Assembly (NCBI RefSeq): GCF_030580865.1
Contig: NZ_JAUQSY010000009.1
Location: forward strand, 204,824 to 268,823
Direction: 5' to 3'
From: Hymenobacter aranciens
Lineage (GTDB): Bacteria; Bacteroidota; Bacteroidia; Cytophagales; Hymenobacteraceae
Length of the DNA: 64,000 bases
Made by a program: the position numbers and the translations under genes. Of this stretch, positions 34,758-44,735 are shown one piece after another (position 1 is the stretch's first letter; each line of letters opens with the position of its first letter). Under the pieces are notes generated by a model, which did not search any database, had not been told where the DNA came from, and saw only the letters and a program-made list of their open reading frames with translations.

Positions 34758-35294
34758 ATGGATTTAGCTGCCGAACTGCTGCGCGAGCACTCCGCCCGCC
34801 AGACTCAGCGCCTCGTGCGTTACGCAAATGCCCGAACCAGCCATCTGGTCGAACTGGTTGACCTCGTGACGGGGCCGCCCGGCCGGGTGAGCCAGCTGGC
34901 CGCTGAAATACTGGGCTGGTGCGCCGAGCAGCAGCCGAAGCGGCTACTGCCGCATCTGCCTCGGCTATTGCTATTGTTAGGCCCTACCGGCCATCACGTA
35001 GCCGTGCGCCGGGGCATTGCGCGAGCGCTACAGTTCGTGCCCGTGCCGAATGACTTACAGGCCGAAACATTCGACCGCAGCCTGGAGTTGCTGGGCAGCG
35101 CTTCCGAAGCGGTTGCCGTAAAAGCCTCTCTGCTGACGGTGCTCACTAACCTGGCCCGCTTGCACCCCGACCTGGCTACCGAAGTGCTGATGGTACTGGA
35201 GCCGCAGCTACCTTATGCTTCGCCGGCGCTGCGGTCGCGGGCGGCGGCTTCAATACCTGTTCTGCAACAGCTTGCCCAAGCAAATGCTCATTAA
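34758..35294 (+). CDS. HEAT-repeat-like hypothetical protein
   Basis: Protein of 178 residues, almost wholly alpha-helical with repeated pairs of helices (RVSQLAAEILGWCAEQQ, VAVRRGIARALQFV, SEAVAVKASLLTVLTNLA, SPALRSRAAASIPVL), the look of HEAT repeats. No catalytic motif. It begins 29 bases after the ABC1 gene and could be in the same transcript. The function is unknown; HEAT proteins usually act as scaffolds. Confidence 0.65.
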   Translation: MDLAAELLREHSARQTQRLVRYANARTSHLVELVDLVTGPPGRVSQLAAEILGWCAEQQPKRLLPHLPRLLLLLGPTGHHVAVRRGIARALQFVPVPNDLQAETFDRSLELLGSASEAVAVKASLLTVLTNLARLHPDLATEVLMVLEPQLPYASPALRSRAAASIPVLQQLAQANAH

Positions 35295-35321
35295 ACTCTC
35301 CCTTATTCTCCAACATTTCAA

Positions 35322-36173
35322 ATGAAAAAGCTCTTCCTTCTTGGCCTGCTACTGGCCGGTTTCTCATCGGCCCAGGCCCAACACGTAGCCAGCTGCTGCA
35401 GCCGCCCCGCTGCTACCGAAGTATTTGCCATGCTGGCTACTAACCCCGAATTTGTGAGTGGCCACGATGCGCCGCTGCCCTACGAATACCAGGGCGCGGG
35501 CCAGGAAATCGAATTCAAAACGCCCGACGGCAGCAGCGGCCGCGGCTTCGAAATCAAAAGCGCCACGCCGTCCACTAAATACCTGCTGGTATTCCAGGAG
35601 TGGTGGGGCCTCAACGATTACATCAAGAAAGAAGCCGCCACCTACGCCGCCGAAATGCCCGGCGTAAACGTGCTGGCCCTCGACCTCTACGACGGCAAAG
35701 TGGCCACCACCGCCGACGAAGCCAGCCAGCTCATGCAGGCCGTAAAAACCGAGCGCGCCCAGGCCATCATCAAAGGCGCCATCGCCTACGCCGGCCCCAA
35801 AGCGCAGCTAGCCACCATCGGCTGGTGCTTCGGCGGCGGCTGGAGCCTGCAAGCCGCCCTGCTCGGCAGTAAGCAAACCACTGGCTGCGTTATGTATTAC
35901 GGCATGCCCGAAAAAGACGTGGCCCGCCTCAAAACCCTTCGCACCGACGTGCTGGGCATCTTTGCCGACCAGGACAAGCACATCAGCCCCGCAGTAGTGG
36001 CCCAGTTTAAAAAAGACATGGCCGCCGCCGGCAAAAAGCTCACCGTATACAGCTACGCCGCCGACCACGCCTTTGCCAACCCGTCCAACCCTAAGTTTAA
36101 CAAGGAGTTTGCCGCCCAGGCGCACGCCAAATCACTGGCTTATCTGCGCGGGCGCTTCAAGCTCAAAAGTTGA
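35322..36173 (+). CDS. Secreted dienelactone hydrolase family protein
   Basis: Protein of 283 residues with a signal peptide (MKKLFLLGLLLAGFSSAQAQ). The DLH alpha/beta fold has nucleophile Cys in TIGWCFGGGWSLQ, Asp in GIFADQDKHISP and His in ADHAFANP, a complete Cys-Asp-His triad. Typical DLH enzymes open lactone rings; the exported form probably acts on other esters. It closes the co-directional group and is followed by a strong terminator. Confidence 0.9.
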   Translation: MKKLFLLGLLLAGFSSAQAQHVASCCSRPAATEVFAMLATNPEFVSGHDAPLPYEYQGAGQEIEFKTPDGSSGRGFEIKSATPSTKYLLVFQEWWGLNDYIKKEAATYAAEMPGVNVLALDLYDGKVATTADEASQLMQAVKTERAQAIIKGAIAYAGPKAQLATIGWCFGGGWSLQAALLGSKQTTGCVMYYGMPEKDVARLKTLRTDVLGIFADQDKHISPAVVAQFKKDMAAAGKKLTVYSYAADHAFANPSNPKFNKEFAAQAHAKSLAYLRGRFKLKS

Positions 36174-36186
36174 GTTGACAATTAAT

Positions 36187-36234
36187 AAGCAGAAAGGGGC
36201 TGCCGGAAAAACTTCCGGCAGCCCCTTTCTGCTT
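36187..36234. terminator. Bidirectional terminator
   Basis: AAGCAGAAAGGGGCTGCCGG pairs exactly with 36215-36234, loop AAAAACTT, between convergent genes. Confidence 0.85.
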
Positions 36235-36255
36235 GTTTTCCAGCTCAGAATCACT

Positions 36256-36996
36256 CTAGGCAGCCTGCCGCCAGTCGGTGGCCAGCAGGCCGGTCAGTTC
36301 GGCGGCGTAGCTGGCCAGCTGCTCCCAGTCGGGCAGCACAAAGTATTGGTTTTGAAAGCGCGTGTCGAGTACGGGCGTGCTGAGGACCGTGCTCAGGTCG
36401 AAGTCCGAGCGCGGCGTTTCCTCATCCATGCAGTGGTGAATTTCACCGGCCGACGACAGCAGGCCCGCGCCGTAGAGGCGCAGCTTGTTATCGTGCCGCA
36501 CCAGGCCAAACTCGGCCGTGAAGAAATACAGCGCCCACAGCTGGCGGCGCGTAACGGTGTCGGCGGCGGGCAGCACCTGGGCGGCCTGCCCCAACTCGTG
36601 CAGGAAGTTGGCAAAGGCCGCATCGAGCAGCATGGGGACATGCCCGAACAGGTCGTGGAACAAATCGGGAGCGGAAGTGAAGTCGAAGTCGCGCATGAGG
36701 CGCAAGCGCGTCACTACCGGAAACTTGCGTTCGGCCAGCAGCCCGAAGAAGGTCGTCAAATCGACCTGCTGCCCGAATGGCACCAACTGCCAGCCGCTCA
36801 GAACCTGCACCTGTTCGCTCAGCGCCCGGATTTCCGGTATTGCGTCGCGCCGGAGCCCCAGCCGGGCCAGCCCCTCGCTGAACACCGGGGCGGCCCGCCG
36901 GTGCAGCAGCGCCGTCTGGCGGTCGAACAGAATTTTCCAGACCAACTGGTCCTGGGCCGAGTAGGCGGTGGCGGGGTTGTGGGGCAGTTTGAACAT
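36256..36996 (-). CDS. phhA: Phenylalanine 4-monooxygenase
   Basis: Protein of 246 residues, an aromatic amino-acid hydroxylase that makes tyrosine from phenylalanine with tetrahydropterin and O2. The iron site is visible as PDLFHDLFGHVPM (two His) and FTAEFGL (Glu). RDFDFTSAPDLFHDLFGH, the hallmark of the fold, is present; the length suits the short bacterial catalytic-core type without an ACT regulatory domain. No pterin-recycling gene is adjacent. Confidence 0.92.
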   Translation of the reverse strand: MFKLPHNPATAYSAQDQLVWKILFDRQTALLHRRAAPVFSEGLARLGLRRDAIPEIRALSEQVQVLSGWQLVPFGQQVDLTTFFGLLAERKFPVVTRLRLMRDFDFTSAPDLFHDLFGHVPMLLDAAFANFLHELGQAAQVLPAADTVTRRQLWALYFFTAEFGLVRHDNKLRLYGAGLLSSAGEIHHCMDEETPRSDFDLSTVLSTPVLDTRFQNQYFVLPDWEQLASYAAELTGLLATDWRQAA

Positions 36997-37012
36997 AGCA
37001 ACAGGGCGAAAA

Positions 37013-37047
37013 AAAAGCCCGACTTCCTGAAAGGAATCGGGCTTTTG
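37013..37047. terminator. Terminator-like hairpin
   Basis: AAAAGCCCGA and TCGGGCTTTT arms around a short interior. It lies 16 bases upstream of the phhA start and about 240 bases after the next minus-strand gene, so it most likely ends that transcript. The rest of 36997-37282 holds no gene I can support. Confidence 0.65.
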
Positions 37048-37282
37048 CTTGGAGAATTAGCGAAAGAGAGTTTTCATGCTTTCTGCTTCCGTAATGCCAA
37101 ACGCGGCCCGACCCCGCTATGTTTAAAGCGGGTGGCGGTGGCTTGGCAATTGACGTATAGCTGGCGCATGACGAAGCGAATATCAGCCTATTTTTTGGAA
37201 AAGCAAGTTTTCCAGCAAATTATTTTTGCGCACCGCTCTTGGCAACGCTGCCTTTTCCGCTCTCAAAAACTTAAGCAATAGC

Positions 37283-38464
37283 TTACTTTACTCGAAACAG
37301 CCATTGGTAAGCCGCCGGAAATTCCCGCTTCCAAAACCATTCACGGTGCTGCCCGTCGGCGGGCGCCTGCAACCGCAGGTGCCTAGCCGGCACCCCCCCG
37401 GCACGCAGCGCATCGCGCCAGGCTGCCATCAGCGGCAGCATCGTTTCCGATTCCTGAGGGCCGCACACAAAGTAGAATCGCGTAGTCGGCGCAGCCGGGT
37501 GCGCGGCGAAATACGTTTTCAGCGAGTCGTTGCAAACCCAGAAGGCCGGTGAAAATACCCCTACCCGCCCGAATGCTTTGGGATACCGCAGGGCCGCATA
37601 AAACGAAATGAGCCCGCCCAGGCTGGAACCCGCCACGCCCGTGCTGGCAGCCTCGGGTCGCGTGCGGTAGTATGCATCGATGTATGGCTTCAGCGTCTGG
37701 GCCAGGAAATCGACGTAGGCGCCACCCTGGCCGCCTCTTTTCAGCTCAGCGTTGGGCCAGGGGATGTATTCGTCGGTACGTAGCTCGCCGCCGTTGTCCA
37801 CGGCTACCACGATGCAGCCAGCGGGGTCCTGCCCGGTGGCGCGCAGGCGGTCGAGGGTTTCATCCACGCCCCATTCGCCGCTGAAGCTGATGGCGGCGTC
37901 GAACATGTTCTGGCCGTCGTGCAGGTAGAGCACGGGATAGCGCCGCCGGGGCTGCCGGGCGTAGTCGGCGGGCAGGTAAATCCAGACCCGGCGCTGCCGG
38001 TTGCCCAGCTGCGGCATCGTGAAATTTTCGGCCAGCACCCGCACCTGGGGCGAGGCGGTGGACTTCGGAGGTGCAATAGAAGCTTGGTTGTCCCAGTTCA
38101 GCACTTCGTGCAGCAGTTCACCGCGCTGCCCGGCCGGGGCCTGCCGGTTAGCCACGGGCTGGCGCTGGGCATCCAGCTCGGCCCGGCCCCAGCTGCCCAG
38201 CGTGAATTTGTACTCCAGCGCCCCCAGACCGGCCGGCAAGGCCAGCTGAAGGGAGCCATCGGCATTGCGGCGCAGGGCGTAGGCCAGGTTGTGGGGGTTC
38301 CAGCTATTAAAGGAGCCGGCTACGAATACCGTATCGGTTGGCGGCGTGTCGGCGGGCAGGCGGGTTATTTTCAGCACCACCTGCGCCGGGCTGGGTAGCG
38401 CGCACCCAAGGGTGAGCACTGCCAGCAGCCAGCGGCCTTTCCGCAACGGGTGGCACCACATCAA
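37283..38464 (-). CDS. Esterase with N-terminal CBM48-like/E-set domain
   Basis: Protein of 393 residues with a signal peptide (about 1-27, ending PSPAQ). An N-terminal glycogen-binding-like Ig fold (VFVAGSFNSWNP ... YKFTLGSW) is followed by a Fes/IroE-type esterase: RRVWIYLPADYA, YPVLYLHDGQNMFD, and the nucleophile elbow GVAGSSLGGLIS. Such exported esterases cleave esters on polysaccharides or siderophores. The CBM48-like module links it to alpha-glucan binding and to the Sus region that begins 1.4 kb away, although the genes point in opposite directions. Confidence 0.85.
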   Translation of the reverse strand: MMWCHPLRKGRWLLAVLTLGCALPSPAQVVLKITRLPADTPPTDTVFVAGSFNSWNPHNLAYALRRNADGSLQLALPAGLGALEYKFTLGSWGRAELDAQRQPVANRQAPAGQRGELLHEVLNWDNQASIAPPKSTASPQVRVLAENFTMPQLGNRQRRVWIYLPADYARQPRRRYPVLYLHDGQNMFDAAISFSGEWGVDETLDRLRATGQDPAGCIVVAVDNGGELRTDEYIPWPNAELKRGGQGGAYVDFLAQTLKPYIDAYYRTRPEAASTGVAGSSLGGLISFYAALRYPKAFGRVGVFSPAFWVCNDSLKTYFAAHPAAPTTRFYFVCGPQESETMLPLMAAWRDALRAGGVPARHLRLQAPADGQHREWFWKREFPAAYQWLFRVK

Positions 38465-38473
38465 CCTGAAGCG

Positions 38474-39166
38474 TTAGCGAATGGTGGAGCCGCTGCCGGC
38501 GCCCCGCTCGGCCGAATCCATCCGGCGCAGGGTGTAAACGGCCCGCACCGAATCGACACCGGGCAGTGCATTCACTTGAAAATCAAGCAAAGCGCCTTGT
38601 TTCTGCGGGCCTTTCACGAAATGCCGGTATTCCTCGGCCGACTCGCGCACCACAAACAGCTCGCCGGGGGACGGAATTTTCAGCTTTGAATAGGTGCTAC
38701 GGCCGTCGCCGGCGGGCTTGCGCTCGGGGTCGGCAATGAGGTTGGTGCCGAGCAGGCGGTACTTTTTTTCGTCGGTGCCGGGCAGGCCCAGGTTGCCCAC
38801 GCCATCCACGTAAACTTCGCGGCGCGACACCAGCTGGTCGGGCGAGAGGTAGCGTAGCAGGGCCAGATGGTCTTCCTCCATGATGAGCTGCTGCACGGCC
38901 TTGCCGGGAGGCGCCTGCTCATAGTACACGATGATAGGATTTTTCATCCGTAGCCGGCTCACGATGATGGGCGGCACGTCGTCGTCGGGGTCACCCTTCT
39001 TGATGACGATGGGGGCGTTGGTCTTGCTTTTTGATTTCGCGCCGGCCGCCGTTTTCGATTTGGTTTTCGATTTCGAAGGCATCGTAAAGCCAGGCTGGTC
39101 CTGGGCCAGGACTTCAGAGAAAGAAGCTGCGAAGAACAGCGCTACGAGCAGTAGGTGCTTTTTCAT
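38474..39166 (-). CDS. Hypothetical secreted protein
   Basis: Protein of 230 residues from the ATG at 39166 (MKKHLLLVALFFAASFSEVLAQ, a clear signal peptide). A Lys/Ser/Thr-rich linker (about 28-55) is followed by an unrecognised domain with VKKGDPDDDVPPIIVSRLRMKNPIIV. It ends nine bases before the esterase start region and is probably co-transcribed with it. In-frame ATGs upstream at 39172 and 39184 are possible. Confidence 0.65.
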   Translation of the reverse strand: MKKHLLLVALFFAASFSEVLAQDQPGFTMPSKSKTKSKTAAGAKSKSKTNAPIVIKKGDPDDDVPPIIVSRLRMKNPIIVYYEQAPPGKAVQQLIMEEDHLALLRYLSPDQLVSRREVYVDGVGNLGLPGTDEKKYRLLGTNLIADPERKPAGDGRSTYSKLKIPSPGELFVVRESAEEYRHFVKGPQKQGALLDFQVNALPGVDSVRAVYTLRRMDSAERGAGSGSTIR

Positions 39167-39359
39167 GAACATGCGAAAAGTCAAAATTAGGCAGTAGAAC
39201 CCAGCCCGCCACCCCGCTCCCCTTATTAAATACAGTACAGGCCTGCAATTTTAGGAGTTTCACGGCAAAAAACAAGTGTTCCTAGCCTTGTAGCGGTCCA
39301 ATTTGCGGACATGATTCGGGTACAACAGCCAGCGAAGGCCAATTTCGGGCCAATATTGC

Positions 39360-39375
39360 CTGCAAACGATTGCAG
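39360..39375. promoter_or_regulatory. LacI-type operator upstream of susC
   Basis: CTGCAAACGATTGCAG, a near-perfect palindrome with the central CG typical of LacI/GalR operators. Its exact reverse complement lies upstream of the T9SS amylase gene at 51656-51671. It is 470 bases before the susC start; the 660-base region 39185-39844 holds no gene I can support. Confidence 0.6.
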
Positions 39376-39844
39376 CGCTTTATGATGCGCTAGTGTTTCT
39401 GTCCCAAAAAGAAGCGGCTTTTTTGTCCGATAATGGACAAAATGCCGAAAACGGGATTCCCGGAAAAAGTCATTTGTCCGGCCTCTTGATTGTTGAGAAA
39501 AACCGATACATTCGTCCCACAGAAACCCAACTATGTTGAAGGCCGAGAGGAGAACTAGCAGCGCAGACTGGTCGAACGAGACACATCATTGACCGAGGAA
39601 AAGGCTTCACTGGCCGGTGTTTAGTCGGCCACACCCATTTAAAAGCGGTAAATTGCGCGGTTAATTCACAATTCGGCATCGTTTGCGGGAACGTTTTTCA
39701 CTTCTAAACGACAAGACAATCAGTTACTGTCCGAGCGGGGAATTTTTCGGTTTCCGTCGCTTACCACACATGTTTTTTTCGCCTATCCGGCGTTTTTCTG
39801 TTTCCCACCATTCACTTTTTTTTTAACTAACCCCTGTTTCCTTT

Positions 39845-42800
39845 ATGAAACACCCCTACCTAGCGAAACTCTTGTTTCTGCTACTATTCCTAAGCTTTGG
39901 CGCCGTCACGGGTGCCTGGGCACAGACCACTGGTTCCGTGAGCGGACGCATCACGGATGAAAAAAATGAAGGCGTTCCGGGCGCTACCGTCATCATCGAC
40001 GGCACCACGTTCGGCGGCTCTTCCAACATGGATGGCACGTACAGCATTCAGAATGTGCCTGCTGGCCCGCAAACGCTGGTTATTTCGTACGTAGGCTACA
40101 ACACCGTGCGCCGCCCGGTGACGGTAGTGGCCGGTGCCAACACTGAAGTGTCGGCGGGCCTAACTGAAAACGCGACCGCGCTGAGCGAGGCCGTAGTTAT
40201 CGGCTACGGCACGCAGCGCCGGCAGGACATCACCGGCGCCGTAGCGCAGGTCGATTCCAAGCAGTTTGTGCAAGGTCAGGTAACCAACCCCGAGCAGTTG
40301 ATTCAGGGCAAAGTGGCCGGCGTGAGCATCACGACGGGCGGTGGGGCCCCAGGTGCTCCTTCCACCATCCGTATTCGCGGCAACTCGTCGCTGAATGCCA
40401 ACAGCGACCCGCTGTACGTTATCGACGGGGTGCCCGTGGATAAAGGCGGCATCAACGGTGCTTCCAACCCGCTCTCGCTCATCAACCCCAGCGACATCGA
40501 AACCTTCACGGTGCTGAAGGATGCCTCCGCCACAGCCATTTATGGCAACCGGGCTTCGGGTGGGGTAATCCTCATCACGACCAAGAAAGGCTTGCAAGGC
40601 GAAAAGCTGCGCGTGGAGCTGAACTCGCAAACCGGCATCTCCACGGTGGCGCGTCGCTACGAAACGCTGTCGGCTGGTGAGTTCCGGGAACTGGTGACGG
40701 CCAATGCGCCGGCTACGCAGGTGGCCACGCTGGGTACCGCCAACACCGACTGGCAGAATGAAATATTCCGCACGGGCGCTACCTACGACAACACGGTGAG
40801 TCTGATTGGCAGCATTGCCAAGAAAGTGCCCTTCCGCGTGTCGTACGGCAACCTCTACCAGGAGGGTATCGTCATCACCAACAAGCTGAAGCGTAATTCG
40901 GGTTCGATTAGCCTGAGCCCCACCCTGCTCGATGAGCATCTGCGCATTGATGTCAACGCGAAAGGCAGCGTTATCGACAACCGGTTTGCTGACTACGGCC
41001 AGATTGCTGGCGCGGCATTCTACGACCCCACGCAGCCTGTTCGCTCTACCGAAGGGCAGTATGGCCGCTACGGTGGCTACTACCAGTTCCTGTCGTCCGG
41101 CCCCACCTTTGCGCCGCTGGGCAATGCGCCCGGCAACCCGGTAGCAGCCATCAACAACCTGGAGGACGTGAGTACGGTGAAGCGCCTCATCGGTAACGTG
41201 CAATTCGATTACAAAGTGCACGGCGTGGAAGGCCTGCGGGCTAACCTCAACCTGGGCCTCGACATTGCCCGCGGCAGAGGCTCCAAAAGCTATGCTCCCG
41301 GCGACTTCGGCAACTACAACAAGGACTTTCCCAATGACCCGGGCAAAAACGGCTCTTACAACCAGTATTCCCAGGACAAGGACATGAACCTGCTGGAAGC
41401 CTACATGGCGTATGGCAAGCAGCTGGGCGCCGCCAAGCTCGATGTGCAGGCGGGCTATGCCTACCAGACGTTTAAAGACCAGGGCCCGAACTTCCTGACT
41501 TATCGCTCAGACCGTACCACGCAAATCAACCCCGACGACACCCTGACGGTGCCGGGCTTCTACAGCCAGTACGTGCTGCTGTCGTACTTCGGCCGGGCTA
41601 CCGTGAACGTGAGCGACAAATACCTGCTGACGGCTACGCTGCGTAACGACCGCACTTCGCGCTTCCGCGACGGCTACAACAGCGGCTGGTTCCCGGCCCT
41701 GGGTCTGGCCTGGCGCATCAAAGGGGAAGACTTCCTGAAAGACAACACCACCATCTCGGAACTGAAGCTGCGCGTCGGCTACGGCCGCACTGGCCAGCAG
41801 GACATCGGGGGCGCCTACGACACGCAGCCGCGCTACGCTTACGGCAATGCCCAGTCGCAATACCTGTTCGGGAATAATGGTACCGGCTTCATCACCGGCC
41901 CGCTGGGCTACAACGCAGCCCTGACCTGGGAAACGACCAGCACCTACAACGCCGGCCTGGACCTAGGCTTCGCCGACAACCGCCTCACGGCCACTATCGA
42001 TGTGTACCAGCGCACGGCCAGCGACCTGCTGCAGGAAGTGAACGTGCCGGCTGGCTCGAACCTCGTGAACCGCCTCAACGCCAATGTGGGCTCGCTGCGC
42101 AACCGCGGTATTGAGCTGGGCCTCAACTACGGCGTACTGCGTTCAACCGATTTGAACTGGGATGTGAACGTGAACGGCGCCTACAATGTTAACGAAATCA
42201 CCGACCTGGGCCTGCAGGACGCCGGCTTCCCCGGCCAGCAGCTTGGCGACATTGGCGGCGGCACCGGCAACCAGATTCAAATCAACAGCGTGGGTTACGC
42301 TCCCAGCTCTTTCTACGTGTTCCAGCAAGCCTACGGCCCCGACGGCCGCCCGCTGCAGGGTGCTTATGTGGACCGCAACGGCAATGGCTCGTCGACCGAC
42401 GACTATTACCGCTACAAGCAGCCGGCCCCGCTCGTGACGCTGGGCTTCAGCTCGAACCTGAGCTACAAGAAGCTGTTTTTTGCCTTCACGCTGCGTAGCA
42501 ACCTCGGCAACTACGTGTACAATGCCAACGATGCCGACCGCGGCAACTACGCCAACGCCAAAGGCTCGACGCTGTTTGTAAACAACCTCTCGCCCGACGT
42601 GCGCAATACGGGTTTCACCGCCCAACAGCTTTTCTCGGACTACTACGTGCAGAACGCCTCGTTCCTGCGCTGCCAGAACATCTCGCTGGGCTACAACGTG
42701 GGCAAGGTAATGGGCGTTTCGACGCTGCGCATCACCGGCAACGTGCAGAACCCCTTCCTCATCACCAAATACAAAGGTGTGGAGCCCGAAATCTTTGGTG

Positions 42801-42865
42801 GTATCGACCGCAACTTCTATCCCGTGGCCCGCACCTACACGCTGGGCATCACTCTTGGCATTTAA
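39845..42865 (+). CDS. susC: SusC/RagA-type TonB-linked outer-membrane transporter
   Basis: Protein of 1006 residues with a signal peptide (MKHPYLAKLLFLLLFLSFGAVTGAWAQ). A carboxypeptidase-regulatory-like beta-sandwich follows (GSVSGRITDEKNEGVPGATV, about 30-115), then a plug domain (VVIGYGTQRRQDITG ... STIRIRGNSSLNANSDPLYVIDGVPV) and a 22-strand barrel ending TYTLGITLGI. It moves glycan oligosaccharides across the outer membrane with TonB energy. The SusD gene follows after 15 bases, and amylase, pullulanase and SusE-like genes point to alpha-glucans as substrate. Confidence 0.95.
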   Translation: MKHPYLAKLLFLLLFLSFGAVTGAWAQTTGSVSGRITDEKNEGVPGATVIIDGTTFGGSSNMDGTYSIQNVPAGPQTLVISYVGYNTVRRPVTVVAGANTEVSAGLTENATALSEAVVIGYGTQRRQDITGAVAQVDSKQFVQGQVTNPEQLIQGKVAGVSITTGGGAPGAPSTIRIRGNSSLNANSDPLYVIDGVPVDKGGINGASNPLSLINPSDIETFTVLKDASATAIYGNRASGGVILITTKKGLQGEKLRVELNSQTGISTVARRYETLSAGEFRELVTANAPATQVATLGTANTDWQNEIFRTGATYDNTVSLIGSIAKKVPFRVSYGNLYQEGIVITNKLKRNSGSISLSPTLLDEHLRIDVNAKGSVIDNRFADYGQIAGAAFYDPTQPVRSTEGQYGRYGGYYQFLSSGPTFAPLGNAPGNPVAAINNLEDVSTVKRLIGNVQFDYKVHGVEGLRANLNLGLDIARGRGSKSYAPGDFGNYNKDFPNDPGKNGSYNQYSQDKDMNLLEAYMAYGKQLGAAKLDVQAGYAYQTFKDQGPNFLTYRSDRTTQINPDDTLTVPGFYSQYVLLSYFGRATVNVSDKYLLTATLRNDRTSRFRDGYNSGWFPALGLAWRIKGEDFLKDNTTISELKLRVGYGRTGQQDIGGAYDTQPRYAYGNAQSQYLFGNNGTGFITGPLGYNAALTWETTSTYNAGLDLGFADNRLTATIDVYQRTASDLLQEVNVPAGSNLVNRLNANVGSLRNRGIELGLNYGVLRSTDLNWDVNVNGAYNVNEITDLGLQDAGFPGQQLGDIGGGTGNQIQINSVGYAPSSFYVFQQAYGPDGRPLQGAYVDRNGNGSSTDDYYRYKQPAPLVTLGFSSNLSYKKLFFAFTLRSNLGNYVYNANDADRGNYANAKGSTLFVNNLSPDVRNTGFTAQQLFSDYYVQNASFLRCQNISLGYNVGKVMGVSTLRITGNVQNPFLITKYKGVEPEIFGGIDRNFYPVARTYTLGITLGI

Positions 42866-42880
42866 TTCCCTCCCCCTTCC

Positions 42881-44554
42881 ATGAAAAAGACTCTCTTCAA
42901 TGGGGTAGCCGCGCTGGCGCTGGGTACGGCCCTGGCTAGCCTGACTACTTCCTGTAACAAAGACCTCGACCAGGCGCCCAAGTATGAGCCTACGCCTGAC
43001 CGGGTATATACCAGTCTGGCCGCCTACAAAGGCGTGCTGGGCAAGATTTACGGAGGCTTTGCCCTCACCAGCCTGGGCGGTGCCGGCGGCGACAGCGACA
43101 TCAAGGGCATTGACGGCGGCACGGGCAACTACCTGCGCCAGCTGTGGAGCGCCCAGGAGCTGACCACCGATGAGGCCGTGGTGGCCTGGAACGACCCTGG
43201 CATTCAGGACTGGCACAACATGAACTGGGACGCCAACAACCCTCTGTTGCGCGGCCTCTACAACCGGGCGTACTACGAAATCAGCATCTGCAACGAGTTC
43301 ATCCGGGAGTCGTCGGAAGACCGGCTGACCCGCCGCCTGCCGGCTACCGATGTGGCCGAAGCCCAGCGCTTCCGTGCCGAGGCGCGTTTCCTGCGGGCCG
43401 TATCGTATATGCACGTTATCGACCTGTTCGGAGGCGGTCCGTTTGTGACCGAAGCCAATGAGGTTGGGGTAGCGAAACCGCCCTATAACACTCGTCAGCA
43501 GCTTTTCACTTTTGTAGAGAAGGAACTGCTGGAACTGGCTACCGACGCCGGCCTGAAAAAATCTCGCGAAAATGAGTACGGCCGGGTGGACCAGTCGGCC
43601 GCCCACGGCATGCTGGCCCGTCTGTATCTGAACGCTGGCGTGTACACTGGCACCGACCAGTACAACAAAGCTGCTGAGCAGGCGCAGCTGGCCATCAATG
43701 GCTACGCGCTGGCTAAAGACCCCAGCACCAACGCCGCCGGCCGCACCATTGTATCGAGCTACGGACGTCTCTTCCTGGCCGACAACAATACGAGCCCGGC
43801 AAAAGACGAGATTATCTGGCCGGTACTGTTTGACGGCACGCGCGCCCAGACCTACGGTGGCACTACCTTCCTCGTGAATGGTGCCGTTAACGGCGCCGAT
43901 GCCAACTGGCAGAAAGCCGTCGGGCAGTCGACTGGCTGGGGCGGCATGCGCGCTACCCGCGCCTTAGTCGACAAGTTCTTCATCCTGGGCGACACGGCGG
44001 TTGACCGTCGGGGCCGCTTCTGGAAGCCGGGCCAGTCGCTCGAAATCGCGGACCAGCTACAGTTTACCCAAGGCTTGGGCGTATTTAAATACCGCAACAT
44101 CAACTCGGACGGCTCGGTAGTAGAAGGCTCGAACAACTTCTCCAGCGTCGACTTCCCGATGCTGCGCGTGGCCGACATGATGCTCATCTACGCCGAAGCT
44201 GCTACCCGCGGCAACGCCAACCGCGCCACGGCCCTGGACTACGTCAATCAGATTCGTCGCCGTGCCTTCGGCCGCACCGACCTGACTGCTGCCTACGTGC
44301 CGTCGGATATTTCCGATGCCCAGATGACGTCGGACTTCATCCTTGATGAACGGGCGCGTGAGCTGCACTGGGAGGGCCTGCGCCGCAGCGACCTCATCCG
44401 CTACAACAGGTTCACTGAGAATACCTACCTTTGGCCCTGGAAAGGTGGTTCGGCTGCTGGCCGCGGGGTTGATGCCCGCTTCAAGCTGTTCCCCATTCCG
44501 AACTCGGACATCACGGCCAACTCCAATCTCATTCAGAACCCCGGGTATCTGTAA
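42881..44554 (+). CDS. susD: SusD/RagB-type surface glycan-binding lipoprotein
   Basis: Protein of 557 residues. The signal ends in a lipobox (LTTSCNK, Cys near residue 24). TPR-like helices follow: LTSLGGAGGDSDIKGIDGGTGNYLRQLWSAQELTTDEAVVAWND, RAEARFLRAVSYMHVIDLFGG, and C-terminal REFxWEGLRRSDLIRY-like ERARELHWEGLRRSDLIRYN. It caps SusC at the outer-membrane surface and binds incoming glycan. Transcribed with susC (15-base gap). Confidence 0.95.
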   Translation: MKKTLFNGVAALALGTALASLTTSCNKDLDQAPKYEPTPDRVYTSLAAYKGVLGKIYGGFALTSLGGAGGDSDIKGIDGGTGNYLRQLWSAQELTTDEAVVAWNDPGIQDWHNMNWDANNPLLRGLYNRAYYEISICNEFIRESSEDRLTRRLPATDVAEAQRFRAEARFLRAVSYMHVIDLFGGGPFVTEANEVGVAKPPYNTRQQLFTFVEKELLELATDAGLKKSRENEYGRVDQSAAHGMLARLYLNAGVYTGTDQYNKAAEQAQLAINGYALAKDPSTNAAGRTIVSSYGRLFLADNNTSPAKDEIIWPVLFDGTRAQTYGGTTFLVNGAVNGADANWQKAVGQSTGWGGMRATRALVDKFFILGDTAVDRRGRFWKPGQSLEIADQLQFTQGLGVFKYRNINSDGSVVEGSNNFSSVDFPMLRVADMMLIYAEAATRGNANRATALDYVNQIRRRAFGRTDLTAAYVPSDISDAQMTSDFILDERARELHWEGLRRSDLIRYNRFTENTYLWPWKGGSAAGRGVDARFKLFPIPNSDITANSNLIQNPGYL

Positions 44555-44561
44555 GATTTGC

Positions 44562-44598
44562 AGCAACCGTGCGTTGGCACTGCTAACGCACGGTTGCT
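44562..44598 (+). terminator. Hairpin after susD
   Basis: AGCAACCGTGCGTTAG-type arms (one mismatch) around a short loop, eight bases after the susD stop. It lacks a strong T-run, so it may attenuate rather than fully stop transcription into the SusE/F-like gene. Confidence 0.55.
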
Positions 44599-44735
44599 AT
44601 AAGCTTCTGATGGGCACTGTAGCTGAGCTGACAAGTTAAGCTGTACTTGTTTTTCTAAAAAAACAGCACTTTTTAATCGTCAGTTAAGTTTGCTGCCCAG
44701 AACCCTATTCCTCTCATTCAATTCAACTTTATCCA

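Noticed and set aside
39470..39679. 69-codon minus-strand gene in the susC upstream region
   Set aside because: No recognisable features or start context; AT-rich regulatory DNA is the simpler reading.
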